Of a stretch of 64,000 bases of DNA, positions 36,401 to 49,589 are shown piece after piece. The notes below the pieces were generated by a model that was given only the letters and a program-made list of their open reading frames with translations, did not search any database and was not told the origin of the DNA. The position numbers and the translations under genes are program-made. The DNA comes from Phalacrocorax aristotelis. Taxonomy: Eukaryota; Chordata; Aves; Suliformes; Phalacrocoracidae. The DNA lies in contig NC_134288.1 of assembly GCF_949628215.1 (NCBI RefSeq), positions 6,262,001-6,326,000 on the forward strand. The letters are read 5' to 3'. Numbering within the stretch: the stretch's first letter is position 1; every line of letters starts with the position of its first letter.

Positions 36401-37719
36401 GAACGTGCTGATTCTTGTCGTGTGGCCCTACTGACAAGAGAAAGCTCCTTTGAATGAATCTGCAGCAATTTGAAGGGATAATGAAATTCAACATCCACCC
36501 AGGCTGCTAAGCATACTGAATTACAAAAGGTTCAGAGCTTAATTTTGTCCCGCCAGACTGCACTTATTCCATGGTGTAGGCCCTAGCAATCACTTCGGGG
36601 GGTGAATGGTTGCATTGTATAGCCACAAATGGTACAAACACAAGCAGCAGGTCTGGATCATTGAACACGTGACAGAGGAGTATCACTCAAACCTGGTACC
36701 AGCCCAGAAACACCTGTGCCATAATCACAGAAAAGACTAAACATCCAAAACAGAGAGGGGCCAGATTTTCATCACGAGTACATTGATACTCTCCCCACTG
36801 CAGTGAGCATCAGTAAACTTCTCAACATTTGGCATTGCTTCAGTTATTGACTCTGGTGAGTTGTTCTGTAATCTTCTGACTTTGCCATGGATCGTTCTCA
36901 TCTGTCCGGTCTTGTGGCACCGATGGAAGAACCTGTGCTTCCCAAGCTGCGCTGCTGTGCTGGGTCACTAGATGGTGTGCAGCTGTGCTGGTGCAGGGGA
37001 AGTCAAACCAGGAACAGGCTGACAAAAGGAAGTGGAAATAAGATGTTTTAGCTCAAGTAGGAGAAGGTAACAGCAGTAGCAGTGCCTTCAGGTCAAGATT
37101 AGGTGCATGAGCAGAGCTGGTTGGGGAAAGCTTTCATAGCTCCCAGTGACCGTATTATGCCAAGTTTAAACCAATCCTTTTGTGCCCTCACTTCCCCATG
37201 TATTAAGATTTACCAGGAAGATGAATTATTACTCCATTGTCATCTGTTTTTATTCTACTAGATAATGTAATCAAGACTATTCTATAGATGAGAAGTATTG
37301 CTTAACTAAGTATCATCCAAAACACAACCTACGGATTTTTGAAAGTCACCAGTATTTGTTGACATTCGAGACTGAAGCAGCTGAATCAAGATGGCAGGTT
37401 AAAATCCAGGCATTTCTTTGTCTCTTCACTATTGGTTAAAATTTCCATAAAAGGTTTTGTTAAAAAAAAGAAGTTCTTTTCTGTATTTGAGAAACTGCAG
37501 TTCTTGGTTTTAGGATGATTTCTTTTCTATGTTTGGTTTCAGGAAACTAAAAAAGAGGAAAGGAAGGGAAGAAATGTTTTCAAGTGGGAGAAGTTTTCCT
37601 TTTTTTCATGTAATCTCTCCTCCCTTCAAAAAAATGAAAAGATAAAAATTTTGCTGCAAATGGTTTTTACATTGGCTGAAATTTTCATTATAAACTAGCA
37701 AGCACATAAATGAACACAC
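27441..37719. other. About 10 kb of noncoding DNA, no gene recognised
   Basis: Searched on both strands without finding a domain-like frame, RNA gene or young transposon. ORFs do not exceed about 98 codons (33077-33373, minus). Local items are a C8 run at 27837-27844, a T19 run at 31440-31458, a C-rich patch at about 32600-32612 and a G10 run at 35571-35580. The block 32400-32560 (ACATGTTAACAATTTTC, GATAAATATGGTTACTCATTG, TTTTTGTAATGAGTAAGG) is AT-rich and unique and could be a conserved element, but the case is weaker than for those listed separately. Confidence 0.5.
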
Positions 37720-37850
37720 TATCAATAAAGACCAGTGACTTGCCCAAAGCCACAAGGACAAAACAACAAAGCGAAGCACCAAGTGCTTAGATCCAACCCC
37801 CATGCTCTGCCCTGGCCACTGGGCCTTGCAGATTGCAATTAGCAAAAAGA
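37720..37850 (-). repeat. MIR-like ancient SINE relic
   Basis: The plus strand reads CCAGTGACTTGCCCAAAGCC, ACAAGGACAAAAC, then CTTAGATCCAACCCCCATGC and TGGCCACTGGGCC. This is the reverse complement of the MIR body ('ggcctagtggttagagc...ggttctaatcc...ggccttgggcaagtcact'). The block order shows minus-strand orientation. The 20-bp core is well kept. Confidence 0.55.
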
Positions 37851-38164
37851 AGACGAGATCTACCAAAGATAAGTGGGCCCAGCTCGGTCTCTGACTCTGC
37901 TAAGTTTGCCTCAAAGTGGTTATGTGGGTGGTACAGAATTTGTCAAACAAGATGTTCACAGAGATCTCCCTAAGCACAGCTGAGAAAAAAATGAAGACAA
38001 CCCTACCATAAAGTGACACATAATTCAGCTGAAGTGAAACATACTGATGCAACAGCGGAGAATAACTCATTCCCCTTAGGCAAAACTCATCCAAAAAGCT
38101 AATAATGAAAACTGGAGGACTCCAAACCATTATTTTTACTTTCCAGGCCAGCAGCAGGGATAGC

Positions 38165-38300
38165 TTATGTGGTTAGCAGCTGACTCCTGAGTTTTATTCT
38201 TGTTTCTTCCACTAACTCACTGTATGATCTTGCAGCGTCACTGTTCTGGGCCTCAGTTTACTTATTGGTGCAATGTGGATAGAGGTTGATTTCAGAATAT
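38165..38300 (+). repeat. MIR-like ancient SINE relic
   Basis: Ordered MIR blocks: GGTTAGCAGCTGACTCCTGA, TTTTATTCTTGTTTCTTCCA, CTAACTCACTGTATGATCTT, GGGCCTCAGTTTACTTATTG, GTGCAATGTGGATAGAGG. The last two parallel the MIR 'gcctcagtttcctcatctgtaaaatggggataata'. Plus-strand, fairly complete over about 130 bp. Confidence 0.6.
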
Positions 38301-38946
38301 TTAACTGATACATGCAAAATATTCTGAGTAAATACAAATGGGGCTGGATGTTGAGGCAGATGCTCGTGACCTTTTTGGACCCTGCTTTCTCTCTAATTTT
38401 AAGAGGGGAAAAGAGGAAAGCATCCAACACATGCATATTTAGACTGCGAGGAAAGGAAAGAAAGAAAAGGAAGGAGGGAGGAGTGATTTATGCTGCCATT
38501 CCTATTCTAGATGCTGTGAGAGCTATCAGGACCGTGTCGCTGGCTGGGCAAGAGCCAGCTTTCCTCATGCCTGGTGGCTGCTGCTCCCAGAGGATGGTTT
38601 TCAGCAACACAAACGGTTGTACCAGCACCAGTCAAGGAACTGGGTAGGCCTGGGGTGGAGGCTGTTTGAACTTGCACTGTTGCCAAAAAAATGGTGCTAA
38701 AACTACAAACGTAGCATCGTTACATTTTCTGGCCAGGTCTTTATGGATGTAAATCACTCAGTCCTGGGAAGTCAAGGCAGTTTATACCTGGTGAGAGTGG
38801 ATCCCTGGATCACACATGAATTACCTTTCAAGGTAGTCCCTCAAGGACTGTAACTTGGCATCTGTTTGTTCTCAGCTGATGGCTGCCAGTTCAAATTTGC
38901 TTACCTAATCAGTAAAACTTAACAGCTCCCTCCATTCATTACAGGG
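38301..38946. other. Noncoding DNA upstream of the solo LTR
   Basis: A 111-codon ORF (38312-38647, plus) includes a purine-rich low-complexity stretch (AAAGGAAAGAAAGAAAAGGA) and no recognisable domain. No repeat family recognised. Confidence 0.45.
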
Positions 38947-39546
38947 TGTCCTGGTTTTGGCTGGGATAGAGTTAATTTTCTTCCTAGTAGCTGGTATAGC
39001 GCTCTGCTTTAGATTTAGTATGAGAATAATGTTGATAACACGCTGATGTTTTAGTTGTTGCTAAGTAGCGCTTACACTGGTCAAGGACTGTTTCAGCTCC
39101 CCGTGCTCTGCCGGGGGCACAGGGAGCTGGGAGGGGGCACAGCCGGGACAGTGACCCCACCTGGGCAACGGGATATTCCATGCCACATGGTGTCATGCTC
39201 AGTATATGAACGGGGGAGAGTTGGCTGGGGCGCAGCGATCACTGTGGGGCTGGGCTGGGCTGGGTGTACATCACTTGTTTTTCCTCATTTTTATTTTCTC
39301 CTTCTCTCTCTCTCGTTCTTTTCCTTTTCATTACTACGTTTTCATTATATTATTATAATTATAATAATGATTCTAATTATTGTTATTGATATTTATATTG
39401 ATATTATTATTAAACTTTTTTATCTCAACCCATGAGTTTTCTTACTCTTGCTCTTCAGATTCTCTCCCCCTTCCCACCCAGGCGGGGGGGAGGGTGCGCG
39501 AGCGGCTGCATGGTGCTTCGTTGCCTACTAGGGCTAAACCACAGCG
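38947..39546 (+). mobile_element. Endogenous retrovirus solo LTR (avian)
   Basis: About 600 bp beginning TGTCCTGGTTTTGGCTGGGA, a start typical of an LTR family abundant in bird genomes. Internal signals lie in LTR order: a TATA-like TATATGA at 39203-39209, a CT-rich stretch (39297-39320) followed by a degenerate ATT/TAA microsatellite (39344-39412), and a polyadenylation hexamer ATTAAA at 39409-39414. The 3' end reads GGGCTAAACCACAGCG, where the usual terminal CA appears mutated. Flanks CAGGG (38942-38946) and TAGGG (39547-39551) differ at one base and are a possible 5-bp target duplication. No internal viral genes, primer binding site or second LTR lie beside it, so it is a recombined solo LTR. 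The 126-codon ORF inside (39055-39435) is fortuitous. Confidence 0.8.
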
Positions 39547-42500
39547 TAGGGGAATTGGACTGAACCCATGCTTCTATATCTGTTGTCCAGACAGATTCTT
39601 GAAATCATAAGGTATGAAATATACTTCAAGCTTCTGCAAGTAAAAAGAGAGCATACACCTGCAGATATATGGGATGCAGGGCTCAAATTTGCTGGTGTCA
39701 GTGATTATGACTCAGAAATCATGGGAAAGAAGTCAATGCCTTAACAATGGCCAATTTTTACATGCACGCTGGTCTGTAGTTTGGGAATGGAATACAAATG
39801 CAACTCCTTCTTGGAAGGTCATTGAATTGAGCTGAACTGACCAAACCAGTTACTATTGGCTTGTAGAAACACCATGGACAGCAATATTTATGATGATTAC
39901 CCTGACAGGCTGAGTAATTGCTTTGCAGCTAAAATGCTAAAAGCAGTGGAGCTAGATTTTCAAAAGAATTATTTCGTCAGAGCTTCCTAAATAAAATAAT
40001 TGTGGGAAGTAACTGGAAAATGGACCTGATGGCTGGATTTGTGTTAATATATATGTGTGTATATAAATGTACACAGATATTTCTGTATACATGTATAAAG
40101 TAGTGTAGATTAGGAAAGGGGATAAAGCAATCTCTTTAGACTATCTTCCTGAATGTGTCTATTGTTACTAATGTCACTAGGACCATTATTTCATTGGTAG
40201 TACCCATATACATAAACATATTTTCAGGGACCTGAAATGTAAAAAGCAGAAGAGTTATACATGGTATAGAGTGCTTAGTGTAGTCTATAGCATGAATATT
40301 TACTTTTAGAGTTACATGAATAGCAAAAATGAAGCAATTTGTTTCCTCAAACATTTGGGTCTAAAGTAAGAATCCGTACTTTTCAGTCAGCTGCTTTATT
40401 GGGTATGCCACACACAATATTACTGCATTTTTAATGCTGAAAGAATTTTCACAACTAGTCTACTTCTACCAGTTACTAAAAGTTTACGTTGTGGAATTAA
40501 GCAGGTGAACTTGCAGTAGTTCATCTCATTGTTTTCTAAACACTTCTGGTGAGAGGACAAGACTTTGAAAGGACCATTTTTACACACTCATGCTGTATGT
40601 GAAGCCTTGCCTATGAATTACCAGGTTACCTTTGCTTCAGCTACTAAGTGAGATTCAGATCTGCTTGGTTTTCAAATGAGCTGAGGCATTTAAACAATAG
40701 AGAATGTAGGGCAAGGGTTGATCTGAAGCCAGTTCATGAAGTTGAATTCCTTGGTTAATGGATCTTCAGGATATTTAAATGTTGAAGTTTCTAAATTGGC
40801 ATGATCAGATAGACACCACAACTGCATGTGCAACAGCGGAAAATGTATGTGTAAGCTCTAAGATGTGGAAACTGCTTTTATGGCAGGTACGTGGCCAAGG
40901 CACATATGTGTTGACATGAACACTTTCAGGAAAATGTGATCCTCAAGGCCCAGCTAGTTTGGAAAATCAATAGCCATCTTCATATTCAGGTACCTCTCTA
41001 ATGCAATGCCTAAGAATTTACCACAAGCTCTTACTAATGCAAACCCATAGCTAAATCCTGACCAATCATACCACACTGGAAACAGACCTCCAAGGAGCAC
41101 TTCTTTTTCATAAAGGGATTTCCTTCAGTGCTGGTTCATAGACCACTCTTTGCTGTGCTTTCGAGTCGCCATACCCCTCGTCCTCAGCTGCTACAGCGGC
41201 ATATATATAATCACTGCACAGGAAATAAACCATTGTCTAAGTTTTGGGACAAGCACTACTTTTGTGTATTCATTAATATGGCAAAACCACTAAGTAGTCA
41301 AGTTAAACATAGATACTCTGGACACACAAATGTGAGCTGGATTATATGTGTTTTGGGGATTATTTTGTCAGGTTTTGGATCTGAAAATAACCTAGGTTAC
41401 TAAAGTCTGCTATGTCAAACTCTGCTCCGGTCCCGGGCTTCAAATGTACTGCCCAGCCTCCTGGGCACTTAAAGGACACAGAGGAGAAACATTCCTCCAA
41501 TAGATTTGGCAGAAACCTGTTTTATCAAAGCCAATAGAGGTGGGAAAGAAGGTAGAGCTTTCCAAATTTGGGTCCAGAGGGACCTGGCAAATCTGCTGTG
41601 CTCTGAGAGATGCAAATATAGAAACATCCATGGGCGGTGAGTAAATGGGACAAGTGCTCAGGATGACTTCATCCTTTTTCCCCATTATTACCAGGTACTC
41701 TGTAATAGCACTTGCAGGCTATAACCAAGACTGGGACTTGCTGTGTTAGCACTTGTATGGACAAGCAAATAGACATTGTTCTTGCCCCAAAAAGTTTAGA
41801 CAGAGATCTTGAGAGCAAGGCGATTTTGGCCTTAAGGATGGTATGACAGACAAAAAGCAGCAAAAGAGGGAAGTGAAGTGACTTGCTCAATGTCAGGAAT
41901 ACTTTGGTCGTCTTCCGCTGCCTGTTCGGCCAGTTTAGGCACTCATGAGCTGTTCCAGATAAACACCGCTGCAAAGTGGAAGTCTCTTAGTGGAATTAGA
42001 AACAGAAGCTGCTGCGCTCACTCACAGCCCACAGAGTTCCTAGATATCAGCTACCGGTTTTTATCATTGAAAATTCTGGCTCTTTGGGGATTACTTTTAC
42101 TTATTATCTTTCTGGTTTTCCCACCACACCCCTTGTGAAGAAATCAGACATTTGGAAAATTGTAATCTAAGTAGCAATAGTTGCTCCATATCCTGGAAGT
42201 GATTTTTGATGTATCTGCGTATTTTTCAGTTTCTCTCTCTGTCTCTATCATGATATCTGGGAGCATTTGCAAATCAGTTGAAAACATCATACCATATCAG
42301 ATATAACTGCGTTCCTTCTCACCCATCCCCATCCATGCTCCAGGCTTCCACTTCCCTAGGCAGATTTCTCAGGAGGAATCTGAGTGAATAGCTAGCCTTG
42401 CTGGATGCTTTGAAGGGCAATACAGATTAACATTGCCAAACCACTAGGGAAAGCAAGGTGTTGCTTAAGCTGAAGGTCCTGATTAGGAAATGCCTTCATC

Positions 42501-44559
42501 CACAAAGGTGTATGTCAACCCCACCCCACACACAGAAAGTTCAGATCACTTAGATGGAAGATTGCAGTTGATCTCAACATCTGTAGAGATGAAAGGAACT
42601 GCAGCATCCAAACCATGCTGGGCTTCGTTTAGAGAGATCTAAACTGGGAATTTGGATTCAATTGCAACTGGAAACAAACTGGTAACCAGTTCAGCCTGCC
42701 AAGCAATGCAGCAATTAATGAATGCTCCCATAACCTCCCTGCTAGGTTATACCAGTGGCACAGTTTCTCTATGTTCAGTTTCCTAAGGTTTCTTTCTGGA
42801 AACTTAAATACCAGCTTGAAGCAGGCCTAATCCAGAAACCTGGGGAAAGTAAATTACACCACTGAGCTGCCACTAACCGGTAATACTTCCTGAGCTGCAA
42901 ACACCAATGTAATGTGTTTCAACCAGAAAAAAACATTTGGTGCTGGAGGGTGGATGGAGACACAGAAGCAGCCTTGGAAAACCGTGCGTTAATACACAGC
43001 CATTTTCTGTTCCATAGGACATCACTTCTCTCCCTGCCTTGGCAAGGAACTGAAACCCGAGTGTCTCATGGTGGATAGAAGGGGCATCCCCAGAATTGCT
43101 CAGATGAAAGCTGAGGCAGAAATAGGACTTGGCTCTTTCTGCTCTTGCCCACTGGATCCTGGCAGAGCACCTGATCTGTCAGGGAGCTCTTCTTTGCCTG
43201 GATCTCCCAGGCTGAGCCAGGAGTCACTCTTCTCTGCTGTCACCACCACCAGGCTTCCTACATGTCATGTATGCATCCAGAGCAAGTGGGATTCTCAGCT
43301 TCCCATTGAATGAACTCCCAAATGATCTACAGTGGTTATTTCACTTTAAGTACAGTGAGGTTAAACTCCATCTTACAACATTCTTTGTCCTTTTAATGCT
43401 CAGTCCACTTCTTGAACGACCACACTGTCTGGCCGCCACGACAAAATCTCTAGACTTTTCATGCCTTGCCATCCCTTGACATTCCCTATAACATGTGACT
43501 CACATATATGCGCCTTACAGATTGTAGGACACTGTGCTCTCTCTAATCCTGAAATTCTTGACTCAGTACATTCTGAAGTTAGCAGCTAATTCTGTTCCCC
43601 ATTTCTGAGGGACACTGAGAAATGAAGAGCCAAAATACTGAATACCTCACTGCAGCAGACCAAGGGGGTTCCCCTGACTGTAAATTTCTTAACAGAAAAA
43701 TGTCTGTTGTTCTGGGCAAGCCATCAGGAAAGGAAAATAAAAAACGCCTCCTCCTCTTCTCATCCCACTCACTTCTGTGAAGGGATTTGGTCTGTATTTT
43801 TTGAGGTCCTGAAGGATTTAGAAACCTTTACCTTTATTATAGTTTTGGACTGAGAATTTCCCTTGATTCCTCTCTATTTGTTTCAACAGAATTCTTCCTG
43901 TTTACATAAATTAAGGATCTGGCCCCTGGTTTCCAACCCAATCAAGGAGTACTCAAGTACAATGAGACAGATTGTCCTCCCAGGATTTCTAGCTGCATAG
44001 ACAATCCAAAGTGCCAGAAATCTTGTGGGAAGGACTGTTTTCAGGGAAATTCCACCCCATAGTTTCCATACATGTTGTGTAAGTAATGTCACCCCAGACT
44101 ATAAACCTTCTGAAACCAACCTGCTGCACTGAACACTTCTCGCTATATAATAATATTTTATAATTTTTTTTTCTGCTTTTAACTACCTCACTTAAAATTA
44201 AATTATGACACCAGCATTTCTGATTCATCTGGAAGCATGGAAGGACAGGATTCATCTGGAGGGTGCTGATGAAAAAAGTGCCATTCTTAGCTGGTGAAAA
44301 AGTGCTACTGAAACCAGTTGTAGTTGTGGCACGTGGTCTAGGTACAGCCAAGTGACATGCTGAGAGCTTAGAGGGCATCCTTTGGACCTAAAGCTCTGAC
44401 ATATTAATGGATTTGGAGGAGCAGGAAGCTGAAGACTGAGATTCATTTCTGGATCTGTCCTTGCTGCAAACTCTGAGTAGCCGGTGGTAATTTTGATCAG
44501 ATGAATTCCTCCTATCAGGAAGAAAGGCAACGTATGCCGGTACTTTAATTTCATTTCAA
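39547..44559. other. Noncoding DNA, no gene recognised
   Basis: The stretch includes an AT/GT dinucleotide-rich patch at 40047-40101. At 41870-41905, GAAGTGAAGTGACTTGCTCAA resembles the minus strand of MIR, a single-block weak match. The longest ORF is 129 codons on the minus strand (43989-44378), without a domain. Nothing looks like an exon series. Confidence 0.45.
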
Positions 44560-44960
44560 TTTGGTTTAGCAGAGATTTATAATTATTATAAGGAATGATT
44601 TTATAATGTAATTCTGTGTTGTCAGAGTAGGTTAGCTTTATGACCTGCTTTAAAAAATAAATGCGGCTTTAATTAAAACAAAACCAAAGAGAGAAGTACA
44701 GTCTTGTACCAACATGTTGCTGTCAGCACCCTGCTAACTGTCTGAATTGAACTGTAAGCCTCTGCCTAAAGATACCAGTGCCAAAAACAAAGCTCATGGC
44801 ACATTTAAAGGTACCGCTGGCTTATTTTTAATTTGTATCTCAACTTAGTATTGCTGGAGGTATTCTAATAACAATTATGATGACTGTCAAAAATCAGACA
44901 GTAATGAATAGCAGCCTTTAGTAGGCTGTCAACTTTTACAGAAGCATAACTGGATGCATT
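44560..44960. promoter_or_regulatory. Candidate conserved noncoding element
   Basis: About 400 bp of unique AT-rich sequence with many homeobox/HOX-type words: TTTATAATTATTATAAGGAA, GATTTTATAATGTAATTC, GGCTTTAATTAAAACAAAAC, TTATTTTTAATTTGTATCTC and CTAATAACAATTATGATGAC. It lacks repeat hallmarks and open frames. Size and composition fit a distal enhancer; that is inference. Confidence 0.3.
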
Positions 44961-45434
44961 AATAAACCCGACTCTCATTTTGCTTAGCAGCAGTGCATTT
45001 CCATTACCTGAAATGGAGTCACTTTTGGTTTAACCTAGTACGAGATCAGAATCAGACTCATTAAATTTAGCCTTCAAGCTGCCATCTTTCATGAGGTAAG
45101 ATGATTTTGCTTCTACATAATGGATGTCACAGAGCTCATCTTCAGTACATGCTCACACTACTTGTAATTTTCTGTATTTGCATTACCTGACATGTGAGAC
45201 AATATTAATGCTATATCACACTGAAGTCTCTCTGACATCAGCAAATAGAGCCACCACGCAAACCAGAGGCTTTCTAGCATGCATGCACCACACACACCCC
45301 ATTTTTACCCTTGTAACTCCTTCACAAGGTCAGTGATATTAAGCTGACATATTAAGGCATTTTAGTATCACTTTATCAGAATTCTTCATTTCTTAGTGTT
45401 GCATGGCTGATGCTACATGGCTTGGTTAGGTCAG

Positions 45435-45520
45435 TATGTAATATTCTGGGGGGTAAAATCTGACTCCCTAGAAGTCAATGGAAGTTTTGGTTTTGATTTC
45501 AGTAATGTTAGTTTTAATAT
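45435..45520. repeat. Ancient amniote repeat fragment
   Basis: GGGTAAAATCTGACTCCCTAG, AAGTCAATGGAAGTTTTGGT and TTTGATTTCAGTAATG resemble the 'aaactcccattgacttcaatgggagttttgcctgagtaag' family of old palindromic repeats. Only the central part is recognisable. Confidence 0.35.
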
Positions 45521-46555
45521 TAATAAGTCTATTGATTTCCTTCTCAGTAACTTCAGAGTTAGAGTCCATAGAGTATCTACTCCATAAACTACATTTTGGG
45601 ATAGGTATTCGTTTTTTAATTATTTTTACTCTGTCTTGTTAAAATGATTCAATAAATAGATGAAAATGCAATGGTAGAATTAATTCTGGGTCCCTAGTAA
45701 ATGGTATACACCTGGCACAAACAGATAGCAGTTTCTAGGTGAATAGCAAGATGCAGATACAAATGGGTGAGGGGCAATTGCATCCTTTGCCTCCAACCCC
45801 TCTGTGCAATATATTTACCTGGGTGCTGAGACCCATACAAGAGTCCAATACCATTGAGTTTCCCAGTGTGGGGACTCAAGGAAGGAGTCTGCAGTAGCTG
45901 TCAATACTAAAGAATCAAGGCCACGTGTGGGAACATAAAGCCAAATATTTGAGGGATGATTTATAGAAAATGAAACCTCTTCTCTAGCATACATTTTAAA
46001 AAATATCTTCTACAGAATACATGGGTGAAAGAGTAAAAAAGAGCTAACAGTTTAGGATTTAATTCTTAAGTAGCTACCTTAGGGAAAAATTGTACTTTTC
46101 AGAAAAGATATTTTTCCAGCTAAGATTGTCCAGTCTGCCATTAAGTTGAGCATCTTCAGATATTATAATACTTCCTTTAAAATTGCTGTACTAAAACCTG
46201 CATTCCTTTCTTTCAAGATGGATGCACGAAAGTCTTCTGTCTTGGTGTCAGATGGGCAATATTCACTTCTGTGCCGGACCAGAGCTTGATTTGAAAAGTC
46301 TCATATCCTAAATGTCTCATGTCCTAGAATTCTCATGTTCCATTAGAGAGCTGGTAAATCACTCCTTCTAAACATTTTAATACATTTCTAGTCTTGGCAA
46401 TTTATGAGACATCAAATTGGTGAATACCCTGAAAACCTTTTCAGAAAATACGTAGTCATTTATTAAATGTGTTTGTTACCATTTCGCTCTCCGATTAATG
46501 CATACCTGGTCATAGGGCCAGGTTTAGAAAAGTGTTCCTTTTTTTAAAGGCCAAA

Positions 46556-47089
46556 TTGCACTGGTGAGGCCCCACCTCGAATGCTGGGCTCAGGTTTGGG
46601 CCCCTCGGGCCCTGGAGGGGCTGGAGCATGTCCAGAGAAGGGCAGCGGGGCTGGGGCAGGGTCTGGAGCACAAGTGTGCTGGGGGGCGGCTGGGGGGGCT
46701 GGGGGGGTTTAGCCTGGAGAAGAGGGGGCTGAGGGGAGCCCTTCTCGCTCTCTGCAGCTGCCTGAAAGGAGGGTGTAGCGAGGCAGGGGTCGGTCTCTTC
46801 TCCCTAGTAAGAAGCGATAGGACGAGAAGAAATGGCCTCAAGCTGCGCCAGGGGAAGTTTAGGTTGGACATTAGAAAAACTTCTTCACCGAAAGGGCTGT
46901 CAGGCCCTGGAAGAGGCTGCCCAGGGAGGGGGTGGAGTCTCCATCCCTGGAGGTATTATAAGAAGGGCAGACGTGGTGCTTGAGGGTATGGTTTAGTGGC
47001 GGACTTGGCAGTGACAGGTTAGCGGTTGGACTCGATGATCTTAAGGGTCTTTTCCAACCTTAACAATTCTATGATTCTATGATTCTATG
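46556..47089 (+). repeat. CR1 LINE, 5'-truncated 3' end
   Basis: The CR1 family is the main LINE of birds. The segment encodes a decayed C-terminal end of its reverse transcriptase. In one frame (46564-46983) the blocks [48 protein letters not shown] and GKFRLDIRK match the usual order; after RLDIRK the family frame is lost by a frameshift. The 3' tail has the standard TGGACTCGATGATCTTAAGG, TCTTTTCCAACCTT and three ATTCTATG octamers (47066-47073, 47074-47081, 47082-47089). It is a dead copy of about 530 bp. It is GC-rich against AT-rich surroundings, as expected for the family. Confidence 0.93.
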
Positions 47090-49589
47090 GTTTTCAAGAG
47101 AGCTCAGCATACAGTGTTTGACTCTCTTGTCCTGCTCGTGGCTTTGGACACCTCTTGGACAGGGCCCATCTTTCTGTTCTGTGTTATTCTGTCAGACACT
47201 GATTCACAACTATATTTCAGGCAGTATTATGCAGTAAATAATAATGATCTTAGCAACTGTACATATCACCTGAGGCACTAAAACTAGTCAGGAGAGATAA
47301 AAAGTTAGTCCTAACAACTCCTGAGACATTTCTCAAATGCTTTTTTTAATGCTACATGCCTATGACAAGTTTGTAGTTGTGAAATCCTATCAGGATCCAT
47401 TTGGGATGGCTTTGCACTGCAACTAGGGAGAAGCCTCTGTGTGAGTACATGCTTGCACGGAGCATCTGACATAGCAGTGTGCCTGGTGTTCCTCTCACTC
47501 TCACTAGTTTATTAAAATGTTAAAAAAAAAGACATGGTTTATCATAGGAGTCATTGCCTGGCAATAAGCTTTGCTCCGGAAGACATGACAAGTGTCTAAA
47601 GCATAAGACATTAAACTTCATCATGCACAGTACTTGTTAATGTTATCTTGGGCTAGAGGGAATATTGTGTATAGTCATGGATGAGGGGGAGGTGTCTTGA
47701 TCCTGCTGTTTGAGTAACAGTTGAGACACAGTTCCCCAGATAAGACTATGCTCCTTTTTCTCACCACATATAAACGCATCTTCCCTTCTCCCTTCTCAGG
47801 CTTTAGTATATGTAAGAGCTCAGTGGAACTCTGATGCTGGATTGGCCTTCATATAACTGCATGTGTAATAGGTGAATAACTATTTTCTCACTTGGTTCCT
47901 CTAGCAGAATAGCTCAATAGCAATACAGTGGGCTAGCTTGGTCTCACCCACTTCGTTGGAAACTCTGGTCAGACATTCAATTCTGGAGCTTCAAGTGATG
48001 CTTTTACTCTTGGGTCATGGACCTGTACGATTGTCCCAGTGCTTCTGAGATCAGACAGTAGAGAACAAAATAAACTCAGTTTTGTTCTAGTCCTTGTGGA
48101 AATGTCTGACACACATACAATAAAAGAGAATCCTGAGACTCCATATTAGAAATAAGGCAAAAAAACAGTTTGAAGCTCGGTCTCCATGTTGATTTACGCT
48201 GGATTCAATTTTCTGTTAGCACACTAAAAAATGGTGACACTATTTCCAAGGGAGCAGGGAGTCTTTCTCTCATTTCGTGTCAGTCAGAGAGCTGTGTTAA
48301 CTCAGTGGTGAACAGGTTTGGGAATGATGTTGGGAGAAGGAGGAGGAAAAAGCCTTTTGGTGTCTTGTAAACATTGTTCCTCTATTTTGGATTTCTGGAA
48401 ATTTTTTTAAAAAGCAAAAGTAGCTGAAATGCCCACATTTAAAAATCTCAGCCAGCTGAACTCCTTTCAGTTAAATAAAAACACTCTAACGATCTCTTTG
48501 CATTTGGAAAGATGAAAGGAAGAAAACAAAGTACTTATATTTTCCCTGTTCAAATTTAAGTGAAACAAAATGTCTTCCTATTATCCCATTGGACAAATCT
48601 AACCTGAGGTATTGAAGAAATTCCCCCCTAGAGCTCAGTGCCTCTGTCTATAATGAAATACGAAGAAAAACAACCGCTAACACAAGTAGACTTTGTACTG
48701 CGTGAACGACTTTTCCTGTATTAGCGAAGCAGACTACTAATATGATATGATGGGACATTACTAATGCAACAGAGTGTAGCTAATGCAAATAAAATACGTT
48801 GGAGTGCCTAGTTGAACTGAATAGAGAATTTGTTTGTCTGGGACCCAGATTCTGAAAATCAAAGTAAATCCCACAGAAATAAATCTTAGGGATAATTCAA
48901 TAAACAGGCCAGGCCATCAGGTGCACTAGGCCATTTGTTGGCACTGGAGATCCAGGGAGATCCAGGAACATCTCACCCTGACTTTTGAAGGGAGTTGGAT
49001 GCTTGGCTGTCCTTGGCACTTCGGAAAATCTCTTCTTGTATAAATAATAAATGATAATTTGCATTGACATAATAACTAAGTGTATGTGATTATCAGTAAA
49101 GGCTGTAAAACTGCTAATCAAGTCTGAGAGCTTTGCTGTCATTGAATTCAAGGCTGTGTTTTCACAGCAAGTTCATCTCTGAGAAACAGCTAGTTATAAC
49201 ACTCTTAGAAGAGTAGCTGTGGGTTTTTGCCTCCTTCCCCCTCCTCCCATTCTCAGCTCTTAATGACGATGTTGTCTGTTGTAAATAGATAGGTTTGAGC
49301 AAATTATAGAATCCTATCCTTAGTTTCAGCTGAGGGTAATATCTCCCACAGCAAAGGGTCTGCTTGGGCTTTGATGCATTTCACTCAAAAGACCGTCTAT
49401 TAAATGGAACACTTGTGTACTCTCCTGCAACCTCGAGGGCTATGTGCTTCAGTGGGAGCGGCTTTGCAGCCAGTAGCAACCAGTCGCAATTTGTTATTAA
49501 AACTGCAGCTCCCCACTGCTTGCTGCTGCTGACTACCACGAGGCTGGAGTCTGCTCAAGAAACGCAGAGAAAGCAGAAACTGAGAATAT
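47090..49589. other. Noncoding DNA, no gene recognised
   Basis: AT-rich unique sequence. At 48840-48875, ACCCAGATTCTGAAAATCAA faintly resembles the 'gacccagatcctgcaaa' type of ancient repeat. ORFs are under 90 codons and featureless. Confidence 0.4.

Noticed and set aside
39349..39368. Perfect 20-bp AT palindrome
   Set aside because: By-product of the ATT/TAA microsatellite in the LTR.
39055..39435. 126-codon ORF
   Set aside because: Lies wholly inside the solo LTR and ends in a microsatellite-coded isoleucine run.
46590..46871. Minus-strand ORF over the CR1 copy
   Set aside because: Antisense shadow of the CR1 reverse-transcriptase remnant.
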